From the NCBI GenBank assembly GCA_903856555.1, contig CAIOCC010000011.1:1-8710 (forward strand): a stretch of DNA of 8,710 bases, read 5' to 3'. The notes under the pieces are model-generated. The model was not told the DNA's origin. It did no database searches and was given only the letters and a program-made list of their open reading frames with translations. Position 1 is the first letter of the stretch. Each line of letters begins with the position of its first letter. This document shows positions 6,264 through 8,710 of the stretch, in pieces. A program made the position numbers and the translations under genes. Origin of the DNA: an uncultured Bacteroidota bacterium. Lineage in GTDB: Bacteria; Bacteroidota; Bacteroidia; UBA7662.

Positions 6264-7541
6264 ATGAAAGCAGATGTGTTGCTGGGCTTGCAGTGGGGCG
6301 ATGAAGGTAAAGGCAAAGCGGTGGATGTCCTGGCCCCGGACTATACCTGGATTGCCCGTTTTCAGGGGGGACCCAATGCAGGGCATACCCTGTGGTTGGA
6401 TGGTCAGAAAGTTGTACTCCACACGATTCCTTCCGGGGTCTTTCGGAAAGACTGCCAAAATCTCATCGGAAACGGGGTCGTCTTGCACCCTCCCTCCTTA
6501 CTGGCCGAAATCTTAGCCCTCCAAGAAAAGGGAATGGACCTGGGTCAGCGTCTTTTGATTTCAGACAAAGCCCATTTAATCACCCCGGGCCATCGACTCA
6601 TGGACCAAGCCCAGGAGGCGGCCAAAGGGGATCAAAAAATTGGCTCAACATTGCGAGGAATCGGACCGGCCTATACCGATAAATACGCCCGGCATGGGTT
6701 GCGCTATGGGGACCTGGCCGGCCCAGATGCCATGGCCCGCCTGCAGAACAGCATGAACACGCATCGCCAAGGCCTCCAAGCCTTGGGTTATCCCGAGCCG
6801 GATGATCTGGATGCCCAAACCGAAGCCTGGATGGAAAGCCTCCAGACCTTGCTCCAAGAATTCCCCCCGGTCGACGGCTCTTGGCTCTTGAACCAGGCCT
6901 TGGACCAAGGCCAAAAAGTCCTCGCCGAAGGTGCGCAGGGAAGTATGTTGGACGTGGAATACGGGGCTTATCCTTTTGTAACATCTTCGCATACCACCGC
7001 CGCTGCCGCCTGCACCGGCTTGGGCCTGGCCCCATCCCGCATTGGGGATGTTTATGGCTTATTCAAAGCCTATTGCACCCGGGTTGGAAGCGGCCCTTTC
7101 CCCACCGAGCTTCACGACGAACAAGGCGAAACCCTTCGCAGAGCGGGTCATGAATTTGGTGCCACCACAGGCCGTCCACGCCGCTGCGGTTGGCTGGACC
7201 TACCGGCCCTGCATTATGCAGCTCGACTCAGCGGCGTCAATAAACTCATTGTTACAAAAGCCGATGTTCTGTCGGGATTTGGCGAGGTAAAAGTCGCCGT
7301 ACGCTACGAAGGCATGAATTCCCACCGCGATTCCTATCCCACCCATCAAGATGCATGCGTTCCAGTCTACCGGACTTTTGAAGGCTGGTCGCTGACCCCT
7401 GGCAAAAACTACCAACGTTTGGAAGAATTGCCTGCGACCTTGAGGGCCTATTTGACCTTCTTGGAAGAATCCCTGGATTGCCCGGTTCATTGGGTATCGT
7501 TGGGGCCGGACCGTCACAGCACCTTGCAGACCCGTCACTGA
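6264..7541 (+). CDS. purA: Adenylosuccinate synthetase
   Basis: Catalyses the GTP-dependent joining of IMP and aspartate to adenylosuccinate, the committed step to AMP, in the cytoplasm. Length of 425 residues is normal. Active-site landmarks are all present: QWGDEGKGK (10-18) with D13; GGPNAGHT with H41; STLRGIGP (128-135); EGAQGSMLD with Q225; the GTP/IMP segment TRVGSGPFPTE (272-282); the aspartate-binding loop GATTGRPRRCGW with R304 and R306; TKADVLSGF; and a C-terminal LGPDR guanine-binding segment. The ATG at 6264 puts D13 and H41 exactly at E. coli numbering, which fixes the start. No Shine-Dalgarno is visible; the 21-nt leader is A/T-rich. It is likely cotranscribed with rel and the Fur-family gene. 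In E. coli PurA is inhibited by ppGpp, so it shares an operon with the enzyme that makes its inhibitor. Confidence 0.98.
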   Translation: MKADVLLGLQWGDEGKGKAVDVLAPDYTWIARFQGGPNAGHTLWLDGQKVVLHTIPSGVFRKDCQNLIGNGVVLHPPSLLAEILALQEKGMDLGQRLLISDKAHLITPGHRLMDQAQEAAKGDQKIGSTLRGIGPAYTDKYARHGLRYGDLAGPDAMARLQNSMNTHRQGLQALGYPEPDDLDAQTEAWMESLQTLLQEFPPVDGSWLLNQALDQGQKVLAEGAQGSMLDVEYGAYPFVTSSHTTAAAACTGLGLAPSRIGDVYGLFKAYCTRVGSGPFPTELHDEQGETLRRAGHEFGATTGRPRRCGWLDLPALHYAARLSGVNKLIVTKADVLSGFGEVKVAVRYEGMNSHRDSYPTHQDACVPVYRTFEGWSLTPGKNYQRLEELPATLRAYLTFLEESLDCPVHWVSLGPDRHSTLQTRH

Positions 7542-7545
7542 TTCC

Positions 7546-8710
7546 TTGGAGGATCGATTCGTCCATCTGCCCCAAGGATCGGAGTCTTCTGCCGTCCTGC
7601 TGGCCTTGATCAACGGCTTTGAAAAGGCTCCGTACATCTCCGCCTTTTGGACCTGCAATAGCCATTCCACGAATAGCCATCCTCCCGACTACCGAACCAT
7701 GGATTGGATCCTGGGTATAGGACTTGCGGACGATGACGCGGACCCTGAACCCAAAAAACAAGGTCTTGCCTTTGGTTTTGAAGACTTTGAGCAAATGTTG
7801 CGGGAACGCCCAGGCTTCCGCATGGGATATTTTGGTTACGACCTCAAGGCCCAAAGCCTGAGCCAACCCTCCCCTTTGCCACCGGCCACGGCGGACCCTG
7901 ATCCCTCCTTTTGGTTTCGACCCAGGATCCTTGTTCGATGCATCGGTTCCCGTTTGGAATTCCTGTCGGATGAACAAAGCCAAGGTCGGACCGCGCTCAG
8001 ATCATGGTTGGAAGAACCAAAAACCGGGATCCGCGCTCGCGGCAAAACCGAAACACACGGTGGCCGACTCCGCGATAAAATCTTTGTTCAAACAACAGAA
8101 AAAGAATACCAAGAACAGATCGACACCATCCGAGAGCGAATACGGGATGGGGATTTTTACGAGTTAAATTTTTGCATTGAATGGGCTGGCCAGGTTCCAA
8201 TTCAGGACCCGGTGGCCCTTTGGCAGCAGTTGACCACCAAGGCCGGGGGAGCATTCTCGGCCTTGATCAAAAACCGTGAAACCTGGGTCATCAGCGCCAG
8301 TCCTGAACGTTTTTTGAGAAAGGACGGGGAACGACTTTTGAGTCAACCTATCAAAGGCACCGCACCGCGGTCAACCGACCCCCGCATCGACCTCCAAGAG
8401 GCCGAGACGCTGAGGACCCATGTCAAGGAGAACGCAGAACACCTCATGATTGTGGATCTGGTACGAAACGATTTGGCCCGGTGTGCCGACCCGTCCAGTG
8501 TTCAGGTCGATGATCTCATGGGTTGCTATGCCTTTCCGGCGGTGCACCATCTCATTAGCAGTATCTCCGCCACCACGGTTCCTGAACAGAGCCTTTCGGG
8601 AATTTTGAACGCCTGTTTTCCCATGGGGGTCCATGACCGGAGCCCCCAAAGAAGCCGTCTGCGCCTGGATCGACCGACTCGAAAAAACCCGAAGGGGCAT
8701 CTACTCAGGC
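7546..8710 (+). CDS. pabB: PabB-type aminodeoxychorismate synthase component I (runs off window, carries a frameshift)
   Basis: Chorismate-binding enzyme that would convert chorismate, with ammonia from a PabA amidotransferase, to aminodeoxychorismate for folate synthesis. About 388 codons are visible. The N-terminal part has GYFGYDLK; the catalytic domain has YELNFCIEW, ISASPERFL, PIKGT (268-272, with Lys270) and MIVDLVRNDLAR. Lysine in PIKGT separates PabB from TrpE, which has Ala there. TTG at 7546, 4 nt after the purA stop, is the only reasonable start: no in-frame ATG occurs before about residue 50. At 8625-8629 five G follow AT where the family pattern needs four, so the frame shifts. 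The original frame gives PMG-VHDRSPQ; the plus-one frame from 8630 gives SMTGAPKEAVCAWIDRLEKT, exactly the family sequence, to the window end. No stop arises before the edge in either frame. It is either a sequencing error or a recent inactivating mutation. Confidence 0.88.
   Translation, partial: MEDRFVHLPQGSESSAVLLALINGFEKAPYISAFWTCNSHSTNSHPPDYRTMDWILGIGLADDDADPEPKKQGLAFGFEDFEQMLRERPGFRMGYFGYDLKAQSLSQPSPLPPATADPDPSFWFRPRILVRCIGSRLEFLSDEQSQGRTALRSWLEEPKTGIRARGKTETHGGRLRDKIFVQTTEKEYQEQIDTIRERIRDGDFYELNFCIEWAGQVPIQDPVALWQQLTTKAGGAFSALIKNRETWVISASPERFLRKDGERLLSQPIKGTAPRSTDPRIDLQEAETLRTHVKENAEHLMIVDLVRNDLARCADPSSVQVDDLMGCYAFPAVHHLISSISATTVPEQSLSGILNACFPMGVHDRSPQRSRLRLDRPTRKNPKGHLLR
8625..8629 (+). 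other. Single-base insertion in a G homopolymer breaking pabB
   Basis: Upstream codons end ...TTT CCC ATG GGG, giving the conserved CFPMG. The next codon should be TCC (Ser) of SMTGAPK, but a fifth G intervenes. From 8630 on, the frame encoding the conserved C-terminal segment is one base downstream of the frame used up to 8628. Removing one G restores a continuous reading through all 27 codons to the window end. Confidence 0.9.

Noticed and set aside
7252..7983. Minus-strand frame of 243 codons across the purA/pabB junction
   Set aside because: It crosses two well-supported genes on the other strand, has no recognisable motif and is basic low-quality sequence.

Overview
The window looks like chromosomal core DNA from a member of the Bacteroidota. 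The evidence is the order (p)ppGpp synthetase/hydrolase – Fur-family regulator – purA, the sequence character of ClpX, ClpP and Rel (for example GETGTGKT as the ClpX Walker A and RLRDWIS in Rel), and the lack of clear Shine-Dalgarno sequences before any gene. Base composition is moderate, a little over half G+C by eye. I cannot place it below phylum level.

Layout. Two divergent blocks meet at an intergenic region of about 85 bp (3399-3483). The left block, on the minus strand, reads tRNA-Leu(UAG), tig (trigger factor), clpP, clpX. clpX runs off the left edge of the window and lacks its last part. The right block, on the plus strand, reads rel (bifunctional ppGpp enzyme), a Fur-family regulator, purA, and a PabB-type chorismate-binding enzyme that runs off the right edge. 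Genes are very tightly packed: clpP stop and clpX start share one base (TAATG), rel and the Fur gene overlap as ATGA, and purA and pabB are 4 nt apart. No stretch longer than about 85 nt lacks a gene.

How the genes work together. The left block is protein quality control: the ribosome-bound chaperone and the ClpXP protease, preceded by a leucine tRNA. The right block links the stringent response to nucleotide and folate metabolism. Rel makes and degrades (p)ppGpp from GTP/GDP, PurA uses GTP to commit IMP to AMP and is a known (p)ppGpp-inhibited enzyme in E. coli, and PabB feeds folate, which purine synthesis needs. The Fur-type regulator sits between them in what appears to be one transcription unit.

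Points that stand out: a run of eight His-Asp dipeptides in a loop of the trigger factor; a one-base insertion in a G run that breaks pabB inside its highly conserved SMTGAPK region; forced non-ATG starts for tig (TTG), rel (GTG) and probably pabB (TTG); a Fur protein without the usual second CxxC; and a U•U mismatch in the T stem of the tRNA. I found no mobile element, CRISPR array, defence system or clearly novel multi-gene system. The window is mostly ordinary housekeeping with a few local oddities.
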